Source: Streptomyces alfalfae
GTDB lineage: Bacteria > Actinomycetota > Actinomycetes > Streptomycetales > Streptomycetaceae
Length of the DNA stretch: 64,000 nucleotides
NCBI RefSeq assembly: GCF_004127445.1
Contig: NZ_QEXM01000057.1
Span: 62,001-126,000, forward strand
Reading direction: 5' to 3'
Each line of letters opens with the position of its first letter. Position 1 is the stretch's first letter. The position numbers were made by a program, and so were the translations under genes. The notes below the pieces were generated by a model. That model ran no database searches and was not told the origin of the DNA. It saw only the letters and a program-made list of their open reading frames with translations. Shown in pieces: positions 50,690 to 59,127 of the stretch.

Positions 50690-53305
50690 TCATGTGCCCG
50701 GCGCGGTGGGACGCAGGGCGAGGAGGGCGATGTCGTCGGTGCTGCCGGCGCCGAGGCCGAGGATCAGTTCGTCACAGAAGACGTCGAGGGGGGCCCGGGC
50801 GAGGGCAGCGGTGTGCCGACGCAGGCGGGTCATGGCATCGCTGAGGGACTCTCCTGGGCGTTCGATCAGGCCGTCGGTGAACATGAGCAGGGTGGAATGG
50901 GCCGGCAGCGAGTCACGGGCTGTGGGTCTGGGAAAAGTGCTGTCCATGCCGATGAGGAGGCCGGAGGCGGTGTCCAGGTAATGGGTGTCGCCGTTGGGAC
51001 AGGTCAGCAGCAGGGGGAGGTGTCCGGCGGAGGAGTGGTGCACTTCCCATGGGCCGCTGCGGGGGCCTTTCACGACGGCGTAGGCGCAGGTCGCGGTGGA
51101 ATGCGGGTAAAGGGTGAGCGTCGCGAGGTCGAGGCGGCGCAGTACCTCCGAGGGCCGGTCCTGGCAGTCGACGGCGATGCCGCGAAGCATGTTGCGTAGT
51201 TGACTCATCGTCACGGCGGCGTTCAGATCGTGCCCGGACACGTCTCCGATGACCAGTGCCGTGTCGCCGTCGGGCAGGGTGAAGGCGTCGAACCAGTCGC
51301 CGCCGACCTGGGCGGTGGTACTGGACGGGGCGTAGCGGGCGGTGATCTCCATGGACGGGATGGACGGGAGACGGGGCAGCAGGGAGCGCTGAAGACGCTC
51401 TGCCGCGGTGCGGGTGTGCTGGTGCAGACGGGCGTTGTCGACACTCAGCGAGATGCCCTTCACGAGGTCGGCGACGAGGAGTGCGTCCTGTTCGGTGAAG
51501 GGGTCGTCGTGGCGGGTGCGTACGACGATCAGGGCACCCAGCACCTCGTGACGGGCTCGCAGCGGGGCCATGATCGTGCTGCCGGCGTTCAGTTGCTCGA
51601 ACAGTTCCAGCTGCCGGGCGTCCAGAGCGCTCTCCGCCTGGTCCGGGGAGGGGATATCGGTGATCAGCAGAGGGCCCGCGCCGTGCAGGACCCGGGCCAG
51701 CGGTCCTCGCGCGTTCTCGGACAGGGGAGGCAGCCTGCCCAGGTCCACCCCCACGTTCAGGGCCCGAGGCTCGCGGTGGACGACGCAGACCCGTTCGGCA
51801 TCCCCGTACTCGTCGAGCAGGTCGACCACGCACCAGTCGGCCATCTGCTGGGTGAGGACGTGGCACACCCGGCGCAGGCCCTCGCGCAAGTCGAGTGTGC
51901 TCGACAGCGCGCTGGTGGTGTCGGCCAGCAGACTCGACCGCTCCCGGTCCCGTCTCTCCTTCCCTCCGCCGGCCCGCGGCGCCGCTGCCGCGCCGGTCTG
52001 CAGCCGCACCGAGGGCCCGGGATCGGGACGTGATACCGGCCGATCCTCCCCGGGGGCCACCGCTCTGGGCATGAACTGGCCGATCCGCACCGTGCGGCCA
52101 TCCACCGCCTCCTGACTTTGCACGTGCAGACGCACAGGGACCAGGCTGCCGTCGCGGTGCAAGGCCGGCAGAGGGATGGACCGGCCCATGATCCGGGACC
52201 GGCCGGTCAGCCGGAGCGCGGTGAACCCGGCCCGATGGCGCTCTCGCAGATGTTCGGGGATCAGCACGGTCAACGGTCGGCCGATCAGCTCGTCGGTCTG
52301 CCACCCCAGCAGGTCGGCCAGCGCGGTGTTGGTCGCGATGATCCGGCCGTCGTCGTCGGCCGCGACGGTCGGGATGCTGCTGTCCTCCACGTCACCGGCA
52401 TCCCACGGCGTCAGTTCGGCGGAGGAAGCGTTCGGCGCGCCGGGCAGCAGCGTCCACGCGGTGGGCGGACCTCCGGAGAGTTGAGTGGCCAGTTGGTCGA
52501 GCACCCACTGGTAGTGGCTCCGCACGTGCGGCGGGGCCGGAAGGGTGAGCAGGGACCCCAGCTGCGCCGCCGCGTCGCCGTGCTCGAGCACGTGCCGCAA
52601 CGTGTCCACGGCCGGCGCGGCTTCCAGGGGAAAGGCGATGTCCAGGGTCACCGTGGCGCCGCCGGTGACCGTCTCCTCGAGGGCGGATGTCATGCACGCG
52701 TTAATCACGTTGGTCACATCGTTGGCGACCATCACCTCGGAGTTCGACACCCCGGCACACTCCTCGACGGAAGTGGTCAGGATCAGCTCGCGCAACATCT
52801 CATCACCATGCTGCTGCGCCGCGCGGAACACGATGTCGTGCATGTCGATCAGTGTCACGGTCGCGGTTCGCCCGCACACCGGCACGGATTCCCACCCGGA
52901 CGTCGGCGGCACCGGGGCCTTGGGCCACAGCTCGAACCAGGCGGTCTTGCGGCCCTCCGCGACGTGGGCCCCATGACTGGAAGCCAGCTTCTCGACCACA
53001 GCGAGGCCCCGTCCTGCACCGGCGTACGGCCTGGCCTCCCGCGGCACGAGCGGGCGCTCCGGCCGGCCGTCGCCGACTCGCACGCGCACTTTTCCCTCGT
53101 GTGACCAGACCCGCACCTCCACCTCGGTACGCGCGTGCAGCACCGCGTTGGTCACCAGCTCGCTGGCCAGCAGCTCGGCGGTGTCCACCACCTCTGGCGC
53201 AACACCACGCAACGCCGACCGCACGAACCGCCGGGCCAGCGGCACACTGCGTGCCTCCGGAGGAAAGCACTGAAAGGGAACTGCAGGTGGACTGTAGCTA
53301 TCCAT
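50690..53305 (-). CDS. Multidomain SpoIIE phosphatase: HATPase, PAS, GAF, PP2C
   Basis: An 871-residue signalling protein. Residues 1-130 are an anti-sigma-kinase-like HATPase (ELLASELVTNAVLHARTEVE with the N-box Asn, and YAGAGRGLAVVEKLA). A region of unknown type follows (130-290). A PAS domain comes next (IIATNTALADLLGWQTDELI), then GAF (LREGLRRVCHVLTQQMADWC). The SpoIIE/PP2C domain at the end has AQVGGDWFDAFTLPDGDTAL, VIGDVSGHDLNAAVTMSQLR, SSAGHLPLLL and TLLMFTDGLIERPGE. It combines kinase and phosphatase modules in one chain. A low-complexity linker separates PAS and GAF. Confidence 0.93.
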   Translation of the reverse strand: MDSYSPPAVPFQCFPPEARSVPLARRFVRSALRGVAPEVVDTAELLASELVTNAVLHARTEVEVRVWSHEGKVRVRVGDGRPERPLVPREARPYAGAGRGLAVVEKLASSHGAHVAEGRKTAWFELWPKAPVPPTSGWESVPVCGRTATVTLIDMHDIVFRAAQQHGDEMLRELILTTSVEECAGVSNSEVMVANDVTNVINACMTSALEETVTGGATVTLDIAFPLEAAPAVDTLRHVLEHGDAAAQLGSLLTLPAPPHVRSHYQWVLDQLATQLSGGPPTAWTLLPGAPNASSAELTPWDAGDVEDSSIPTVAADDDGRIIATNTALADLLGWQTDELIGRPLTVLIPEHLRERHRAGFTALRLTGRSRIMGRSIPLPALHRDGSLVPVRLHVQSQEAVDGRTVRIGQFMPRAVAPGEDRPVSRPDPGPSVRLQTGAAAAPRAGGGKERRDRERSSLLADTTSALSSTLDLREGLRRVCHVLTQQMADWCVVDLLDEYGDAERVCVVHREPRALNVGVDLGRLPPLSENARGPLARVLHGAGPLLITDIPSPDQAESALDARQLELFEQLNAGSTIMAPLRARHEVLGALIVVRTRHDDPFTEQDALLVADLVKGISLSVDNARLHQHTRTAAERLQRSLLPRLPSIPSMEITARYAPSSTTAQVGGDWFDAFTLPDGDTALVIGDVSGHDLNAAVTMSQLRNMLRGIAVDCQDRPSEVLRRLDLATLTLYPHSTATCAYAVVKGPRSGPWEVHHSSAGHLPLLLTCPNGDTHYLDTASGLLIGMDSTFPRPTARDSLPAHSTLLMFTDGLIERPGESLSDAMTRLRRHTAALARAPLDVFCDELILGLGAGSTDDIALLALRPTAPGT

Positions 53306-53528
53306 ATCACCATCAATCCCTCTGAAACCGGAAAACTAACTCGCCGATGCGGCGTGAACCACCGATGCGGGGGTGTCTCCATCGGCCTCCACCGGTTGCG
53401 GAGCCTCCCGCGTCCCGGGCCGGGCAGGGGCACCCAGGCGCACCTCGGTTCGTCTCGCCGCCGCTCGGAGGGGGCAGCGGACGGGGCGCGGTGCCGGGGG
53501 ATGATTCCCACGGGAGCCCGACGACGCG

Positions 53529-53920
53529 TTGCAGCGTGCGGAGCGCGCGCTGAAGGCTGCTGCCGACGACGGAACGGAACCCGACCTCCTCGACTCCGGC
53601 ACCGCCTGCATCGGTTCGGGCCTGGACACGTCCTTCTCGGGGAACGGCGACAAGCCTTACCGGCTGGACATCACCTGCGACACGGACAGCGTCGAGGAGC
53701 TCACCCTGACCCTGTCCCGGGGGGGGAAGAGGAGCAGTCCTATGGTGTGGGCTGCGGGGACCGCGACGCGGACCAGTTCAACCTCCCGGCGGACAAGCCC
53801 TTCACAGCCCGCGTCGACCCCGACAGGCACGGCACTGGACTCATCGCATGGCACCTCAACGCGGTCGACCCGGGCGACGTGGAGGGGTGCGACGACGACA
53901 TCGACGCGTGCGACGACTGA
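53529..53920 (+). pseudogene. Frameshifted small Cys/Asp-rich protein gene
   Basis: One frame gives LQRAERALKAAADDGTEPDL, then GTACIGSGLDTSFSG and YRLDITCDTDSVEELTLTLS. At a run of eight G residues (53719-53726) the similarity continues in another frame: EEQSYGVGCGDRDADQFNLP, then GLIAWHLNAVDPGDVEGCDD. Together they read as one small secreted or lipoprotein-like protein with paired Cys. No proper signal peptide or ATG start remains in frame upstream (a stop at 53502-53504). Confidence 0.6.
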
Positions 53921-54324
53921 GACGTCCCGCTTCCACCGTACGAGGTGACCCATGCCTCGCACGGACTTCGAGACCAGGTCGGCGCCGGCTCAACTACTCC
54001 CCATTCGACAGGGGGCGTCAGACCAGCCCATGGACGACGAGCCGGCTCTGTTCTCGGTCGAAGGCGCCGACCAGGACGTTGGCCTCCGCCGATCCCCACT
54101 GGAGAGCCCCCTCTGGTCGATGTGCACGGTCAGAACGTCGTGGCTGCCGATCACCGCAAGCCACAGACGCACGGCCGACGCACCCGTAGCGCGATGCCCG
54201 GTGGCTGGGAAGTGATCACTGAATCGGGTGGTCACCCGCTGTCTCCGCACGTCTGCGGGGCACCGTGTCCCACGCTGGAGCGGACAGGGAAGGCAGACGA
54301 GGCAGACCACGAAAGGGGCCGACC
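53921..54324. other. Intergenic stretch before the second EF-hand gene
   Basis: No supported gene on either strand; GAAAGGGGCCGACC just before 54325 serves as the ribosome site of the EF-hand gene. Confidence 0.45.
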
Positions 54325-54876
54325 ATGACCGCTGCGGCACAGGACGTCATCACACTCAAGCTCGAGCGCACCTTCGACCAGATGGACGCCAACAAGGATG
54401 GCTGTCTCGACTGGTCGGACTACCAGAAGCTCGCCGACCGCTACATCCAGGGGTACGGGCTCTCCAAGGACGACCGAAGGGCCAGGGCGCTCCAGACCTT
54501 CTGCCAGATCTACTGGCTGGAGCTGCTTCGCCACGCAGGCGTGGACGGGGACAGGCTCACCAGAGACCAGTACGTCGTGGCCAACCGCCTCGCGGTCCTG
54601 GACAGCAGCCGCCTCAACGTGACCGAGATGGGTGGCCACGCGATCTTCGACATCATCGATGCCGACGGCGACAATGAGATCAGCAGGGATGAGTTCGCCC
54701 GCCTGATGCGGGACGTCTGGAAGGTCAACTCGCCGGGTGCGATGGACCTCTTCAGCAGGCTGGACATGGACGGGGACGGTGCGATCTCCCGCCACGAGTT
54801 CATCCGCGCGGTGCGTGAGCACTTCCTCTCCGTTGACCCGGACGCACCGGGCAGCATCTTCTCCGGGCACGTCTAG
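54325..54876 (+). CDS. EF-hand calcium-binding protein, calerythrin-like
   Basis: A 183-residue protein with EF-hands: DANKDGCLDWSD (loop 1), a degenerate second hand around GVDGDRLTRDQY, DADGDNEISRDE (loop 3) and DMDGDGAISRHE (loop 4). This is the classic calerythrin/sarcoplasmic-calcium-binding-protein pattern of three working hands. It differs in sequence from the 48.2 kb protein, so it is not a recent duplicate. It ends 8 bases from the converging MerR gene. Confidence 0.95.
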   Translation: MTAAAQDVITLKLERTFDQMDANKDGCLDWSDYQKLADRYIQGYGLSKDDRRARALQTFCQIYWLELLRHAGVDGDRLTRDQYVVANRLAVLDSSRLNVTEMGGHAIFDIIDADGDNEISRDEFARLMRDVWKVNSPGAMDLFSRLDMDGDGAISRHEFIRAVREHFLSVDPDAPGSIFSGHV

Positions 54877-54884
54877 GCCGTGGG

Positions 54885-55796
54885 CTAGGTAGCGGGTGGC
54901 TCTTGGGCGGACAGCTCTTCGGCCAGTTCCATACAGCGCAGGCGGGCCGGGGAGAAGTCGTAGGGCATCTTGCCGATGGCTTCGAATACGCTCATGGAGT
55001 CAGCCTCCCGCCTGCGCGGGCTGAGGTCTGCCTCGCCCTCGCCGTCCTCGGTGGCAGCAGGGTGCAAAGCGTCCCAGGCGTCGAAGAGGGCGTCGTCGTC
55101 CTTCCCGAGCCTGGACTCCTCGATGACGGCCTGCAGGGCGCTTTCGAAGGCATGCCGCTCGCCGGCCACTTCAGCCACCCGCGGATCATCGACGGCGACG
55201 CTGTCATCGAGCGCCTCCTCGGCGTCATCGAGACGGTCGGATTCCTCCCGCAGAGTGGGATGTGTGGCCAGGACGACGAAGCGGGTGGCCTGGACGGCCG
55301 CGCCGAGGGGCCCGAGGATCCGCTCGGTGACCAACAGGCTGTCCCAGTCTGCTTGCCGCAAGAGCCCCTCGGGCAGGCTCTTGAGACGGTTGGTGACGAA
55401 GTCGGAGAGCAGGCCCATCCGGCTGCCTTCGGTGCGCATCCGCTGCACAGCGGTCCGCTGCCGCCGCAATTCCGCCTCCTGCTCGGCGAGGGATTCCTCC
55501 AACCGCTCCAGGATGCCCTCGATACCGTCTCCGCTGACCGCACTGGGCGCAGCCGTCCCGGTGGCAAAGGCGTCACGGATGTCATCCAGGGCGATTCCGG
55601 CGTCGGCCATCTTGCGAATCCAGAGCAGTCGGATCATGTCCTCGTACCCGTAGCGGCGGCGGCCGTCGCCGCCGCGCTCAGGCTCGGGGAGCAGGGCGAT
55701 CTCGTGGTAGTGGCGAATCGCGCGCGGTGTGGTGCCGGCGAAGGCCGCCGCGTCACCGATCTTGACCTGGCGAGGCGGCATGAAGAACGCATGCAT
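54885..55796 (-). CDS. MerR-family regulator with long C-terminal domain
   Basis: A 303-residue MerR protein: VKIGDAAAFAGTTPRAIRHY, then HEIALLPEPERGGDGRRRYG is the winged helix, followed by a long coiled-coil (LEESLAEQEAELRRQRTAVQ). The extended helical C-terminus has acidic and Arg-rich segments without the Cys residues of metal sensors. ATG 55796 is used; a second ATG at 55781 also fits. No adjacent obvious target; it converges on the EF-hand gene. Confidence 0.9.
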   Translation of the reverse strand: MHAFFMPPRQVKIGDAAAFAGTTPRAIRHYHEIALLPEPERGGDGRRRYGYEDMIRLLWIRKMADAGIALDDIRDAFATGTAAPSAVSGDGIEGILERLEESLAEQEAELRRQRTAVQRMRTEGSRMGLLSDFVTNRLKSLPEGLLRQADWDSLLVTERILGPLGAAVQATRFVVLATHPTLREESDRLDDAEEALDDSVAVDDPRVAEVAGERHAFESALQAVIEESRLGKDDDALFDAWDALHPAATEDGEGEADLSPRRREADSMSVFEAIGKMPYDFSPARLRCMELAEELSAQEPPAT

Positions 55797-56049
55797 GAGT
55801 CGGGGGCCTTTCCTCAAGGGGTCGAGATGTAAGTCCACGGGACCACATGCCGCTACGGCAGGTGCAACTCCATACCCACCGCCCCGCGCCAATGCCAGGG
55901 AATGCGCGTTTCCTCCGTAATGTCCGCAGGCTCGTCCTGGCCTGCCGGGAACCCGCACGACGGCGGTCGGAAGGGGCGTAGTCACTTCGGAGGGGGCACA
56001 GTCACTGATGAATCACCCCGCGACGTGAGCCGTCGCCTCGAACTGCACC

Positions 56050-56178
56050 GCACCGCACGTTTGTCGAACCGGGCCGCCACGCCCCTGTGCTGCTTGAGGC
56101 GGCTGTCGAAGTACTGCAGTGAGTGCTCCACCAAGTGCGGAGGTATGCGCACCAGCAAGATCCCGCGATCAGCCGGCG
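56050..56178 (-). pseudogene. IS5-like transposase C-terminal remnant
   Basis: LVEHSLQYFDSRLKQHRGVA, then ARFDKRAVR matches the (N)VVERxFxRLKxxRxxATRxxKxA end of IS5-family transposases. No other part of the element or inverted repeats are seen. Confidence 0.72.
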
Positions 56179-56775
56179 TCATCCGGCGGGCGCGGCGGTG
56201 GCCGGGCGGTGAACCTCCCGGATGACTGCGGTGCCGGCCACGGATCGGTCCTCGTGCATGGAGATCAGCTGGCCGGGACGGACGTGCTTCCACTGCGAGG
56301 GGGTGAGGGGCAGGAGGCGAACCGTCGCTCGCTCGCCCGGCTCCAGAGAAGGCATGTCCTCAACCCAGATCCGGGCGACGTTGAGTGCGCGTTCACCGGC
56401 GGGTGAAAGGTGTCCGATGTCCCACATGGGCCGCATAACACCGTGACCAGCGATTGGCGTCGCACGTCGCGCCTCGCCGACGGGACGCAGCGTCAGGTCC
56501 GCCCGGACCATGCCGTTGCGGATCTCGGAGCACCGCCATTGGCACCAGGCCGAGCTTCGCTCAAGGCGGAGCTGTTCAGCCGCGTCGGCGATCTTTTCCC
56601 AGAAGGTGAGCGGAAGCGGATGACCAGCCCCGAGCTCCTCCAGCAGGCCCAAGGCGGTCTCCCACTCGTCGTGGACGAGGTAGTCCCAGATGTCTCCTAC
56701 CGTGATGTCGTTCTCGGTTCCGGTCTCTTCCGGAACCAGCAGACCAGCCGATTCGAGCAGCCCAGCGACGTCCAT
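56179..56775 (-). CDS. Hypothetical protein with EF-Tu-like C-terminal segment
   Basis: A 198-residue protein that I cannot name. The N-terminal part is helical (AGLLESAGLLVPEETGTEND, DIWDYLVHDEWETALGLLEE, FWEKIADAAEQLRLERSS). Its last 60 residues, GERATVRLLPLTPSQWKHVR, then PGQLISMHEDRSVAGTAVIR, resemble the beta-barrel domain III of EF-Tu (the RxGxRFxLREGGRTVGxG motif). ATG 56775 is chosen as the similarity-consistent start. The role is unknown. Confidence 0.65.
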   Translation of the reverse strand: MDVAGLLESAGLLVPEETGTENDITVGDIWDYLVHDEWETALGLLEELGAGHPLPLTFWEKIADAAEQLRLERSSAWCQWRCSEIRNGMVRADLTLRPVGEARRATPIAGHGVMRPMWDIGHLSPAGERALNVARIWVEDMPSLEPGERATVRLLPLTPSQWKHVRPGQLISMHEDRSVAGTAVIREVHRPATAAPAG

Positions 56776-57334
56776 GCGCTCATTGTCGGCCAGGCCGCCG
56801 TCGGGCTGCGTCGTCCTGGTCCCGCTCAACGGCAGCAAGTCGGTTCTTGACCCGGTCCGGGGCGGTAACCGCAGCCGTGTCGTCGGCCGGTCCCAGACGG
56901 ACCACCACGTCCTGGATCTGCTTGCCATGCTCGCCGGACCGCCTGTGCTGCGACGACCACGGGCCGACGAGGACGGCCTCGCACATCACCGGCTGCCGGC
57001 GCACACAGCGCCGCGTCCTCAGCTCGGGCAGCTCATCACCACCTCCGGTCAGACACACGTTTGCCCCGCCCTGCCGGCGTGAGGCTTCGCCTGCCGCGGC
57101 TTCAGGCAGCAACCCCCCTTTCCACTGCCTTCGTCTCGTTCAGCGCACCTTGACCGGAGCGCATCGTCAGACGGATGTCGCCTGGACGGCAAGAGGATGG
57201 CCGAGTGAGCGGCGTAGTTTGAGGGGACTTTTCGGCACTGCGGAGTCGCATAGGTTCGTTGTGCCGGTGCAGCCGATGAGTTTGCGGGGTGTCAGGAGTC
57301 TGATCGGGGACACTTGATCTCTGGAGGCTGCCCT
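56776..57334. other. Gene-free stretch of about 560 bases
   Basis: Open frames exist on both strands (56780-57112 minus and 56847-57317 plus), but neither shows a family motif or a convincing ribosome site. The right end carries TGGAGG for the next gene. Confidence 0.4.
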
Positions 57335-58006
57335 ATGGCTAAATCACACGATTCGGATTCTCGGAAGGTTCTGGAACAGGCCATCCACGTCGAGCGGTTG
57401 GCGCTCGCTCAAGACCTCGCCGAGCTCAGCGAGGCCCAGTGGGCGGAAGCATCACTGTGTGAGCGCTGGACCGTGGAGGACGTCGTAGCCCATCTGACGG
57501 CAGGTGCCAGCACGAGAATGTGGCGCTGGTTGCTGAGCATGCTGGCCGCGAGGTTCAACCCCGATCTGCACAACGACCGGCGACTCGCAGAGCACCGTGG
57601 GGCTACATCTGAAGAGACCCTGCGGCGATTTCGCGAAGTCGTCGCCGGACCCGCCGGGCCGACAGGGCACACTGCGGCATGGCTGGGGGAAATAGTCGTC
57701 CACAGCGAGGACATCCGCCGGCCATTGGGTCTTGTGCGGACACCGCCAGTGGCCACGACGACCGCCGTGGCCCGGTTCTTCGCCGGCCGTGATTTCACCG
57801 TCGCTAGTAAGACTGCGATCGAGGGCTTGCGGATCGAGGCCACAGACGGACCGTTCGCCACGGGCGCGGGGGACCTGCTCCGAGGGCCGACCCTTTCACT
57901 GGTGATGGGGATGGCAGGCCGCGCAGCCGCCTGCGAGGATCTTGAGGGGGACGGTGCGGCAATCCTGCGCGCCCGACTGCGCTCAAATTCAAGAACTTCC
58001 CAATAG
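57335..58006 (+). CDS. Maleylpyruvate isomerase/DinB-like (TIGR03083-type) protein
   Basis: A 223-residue four-helix-bundle protein: VERLALAQDLAELSEAQWAE, then SLCERWTVEDVVAHLTAGAS is the family signature with the metal His, and AWLGEIVVHSEDIRRPLGL supplies a second His. Related enzymes include mycothiol-dependent maleylpyruvate isomerase and many uncharacterised actinobacterial proteins. TGGAGG precedes ATG 57335. Confidence 0.88.
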   Translation: MAKSHDSDSRKVLEQAIHVERLALAQDLAELSEAQWAEASLCERWTVEDVVAHLTAGASTRMWRWLLSMLAARFNPDLHNDRRLAEHRGATSEETLRRFREVVAGPAGPTGHTAAWLGEIVVHSEDIRRPLGLVRTPPVATTTAVARFFAGRDFTVASKTAIEGLRIEATDGPFATGAGDLLRGPTLSLVMGMAGRAAACEDLEGDGAAILRARLRSNSRTSQ

Positions 58007-58049
58007 CGCTCGCCAGAGCAGCTGCGAGGTTGGGGACGCGGTTCATAGG

Positions 58050-58156
58050 CACTGTGTGTCCTGCGTCCATCGATCGTCTTCCCGGCGTCCAAGCCGTGGG
58101 CGTCCTTGGAGACGGTCCCGGCTCCCTTGGCGGACTGGATGTCGACGAGCGGTGTG
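58050..58156 (-). pseudogene. IS-family transposase scrap
   Basis: LVDIQSAKGAGTVSKDAHGL, then DAGKTIDGRRTH matches the D-Q-SV...T...G-x-DAGKK-x-GRKRH region of IS5-type transposases. Too short and without ends. Confidence 0.65.
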
Positions 58157-58233
58157 ACCGGCCAGGGGCATCGTCCCTGGCCGGTGGCGTCGGCTCAGAA
58201 CCACCGGGCGTGAGGCCAATCAACAACGGCTGT

Positions 58234-58845
58234 CTACAGCGCTGTCCAGAGCGAGACCTTCCGCTCACCGGCTTTGACGCCGCGGAGTGTCCACAGTCCG
58301 TACAGAGCCAACAACGGTTTGACAGCCATCCACTCGCCAGGGCGGTAGTCATCCGCGCGTACCAGCCTCTCAGCAAGGTCGGGACGCTGCCGCCGCAAGT
58401 ACGCACGGGCCTTGAGAGCATGGGCCGGTTGAGAGGCGATCTTGATGCGATCCACGTCTTCAAGCAGTGGGATCACGTGCATGATGTTCTCCCATGTCGT
58501 CGTGCTCTGGTCTTCGAGGAGCACCGTGCCGTTGAACGCAAGCACCGACTTCGCATAGTCAGCCATGAGTCGGGCCTCCGTGACGCCGCTGCTGGTCGCA
58601 CCGCCGCTGAAGATCACACAGGTTTTCTGCGCACCGTCAGAGGTGATGGAACGGATGCCCGCACGGACTCGCCATCGGTTGATCAGATTCGCCGTCGATT
58701 GCGGATTCCGGTACCCCAGCACCACCACGGCCGTAGAGGAGCCGCCGCTACTGCTGACGAGCGCTCGAGACCAGCGCCAGTTCACCCACTCGCCCCAGGC
58801 CAGGGCCGCAGCCCCAGCGATCGCCAGTCCCGTCCTTCGCCGCAT
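58234..58845 (-). CDS. YdcF/SanA/ElyC-family (DUF218) protein
   Basis: A 203-residue protein with one N-terminal hydrophobic segment (GLAIAGAAALAWGEWVNW) and the DUF218 domain: TAVVVLGYRNPQSTANLIN, CVIFSGGATSSGVTEARLMA, VLLEDQSTTTWENIMHVIPL and IKIASQPAHALKARAYLRRQ. The family is linked to cell-envelope processes. Start ATG 58845. No operon partner. Confidence 0.88.
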   Translation of the reverse strand: MRRRTGLAIAGAAALAWGEWVNWRWSRALVSSSGGSSTAVVVLGYRNPQSTANLINRWRVRAGIRSITSDGAQKTCVIFSGGATSSGVTEARLMADYAKSVLAFNGTVLLEDQSTTTWENIMHVIPLLEDVDRIKIASQPAHALKARAYLRRQRPDLAERLVRADDYRPGEWMAVKPLLALYGLWTLRGVKAGERKVSLWTAL

Positions 58846-59127
58846 GCGGTGACTCTAGGACACCCCAGAGCAACTCGGGATCGGGCCGCCGAGGAACCGG
58901 CCGCGCTACAGGGGACGCATTCTGTTCGGAGTTCTCAGCGCGCGGAGGAGAATAGAGCGGGGAGCGTGAGGATCTCGTCGCGGCCGTCGCTTGCGACGAG
59001 TCGGAGGGTGCCTGACCACCGGTCGACTCCCTCCCAGCCGAGCTGCCCGCAGCAGTCCACCAGACCAACGTCGGTACTGGGGGTGCCATCGAGGGACGGG
59101 GGGCCGGTGGCGCTGTGGCAACAGTGA
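58846..59127. other. Intergenic region
   Basis: A minus-strand frame reads GQLGWEGVDRWSGTLRLVAS, then DGRDEILTLP, which looks protein-like, but it has no start or ribosome site and cannot be assigned. Confidence 0.35.
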
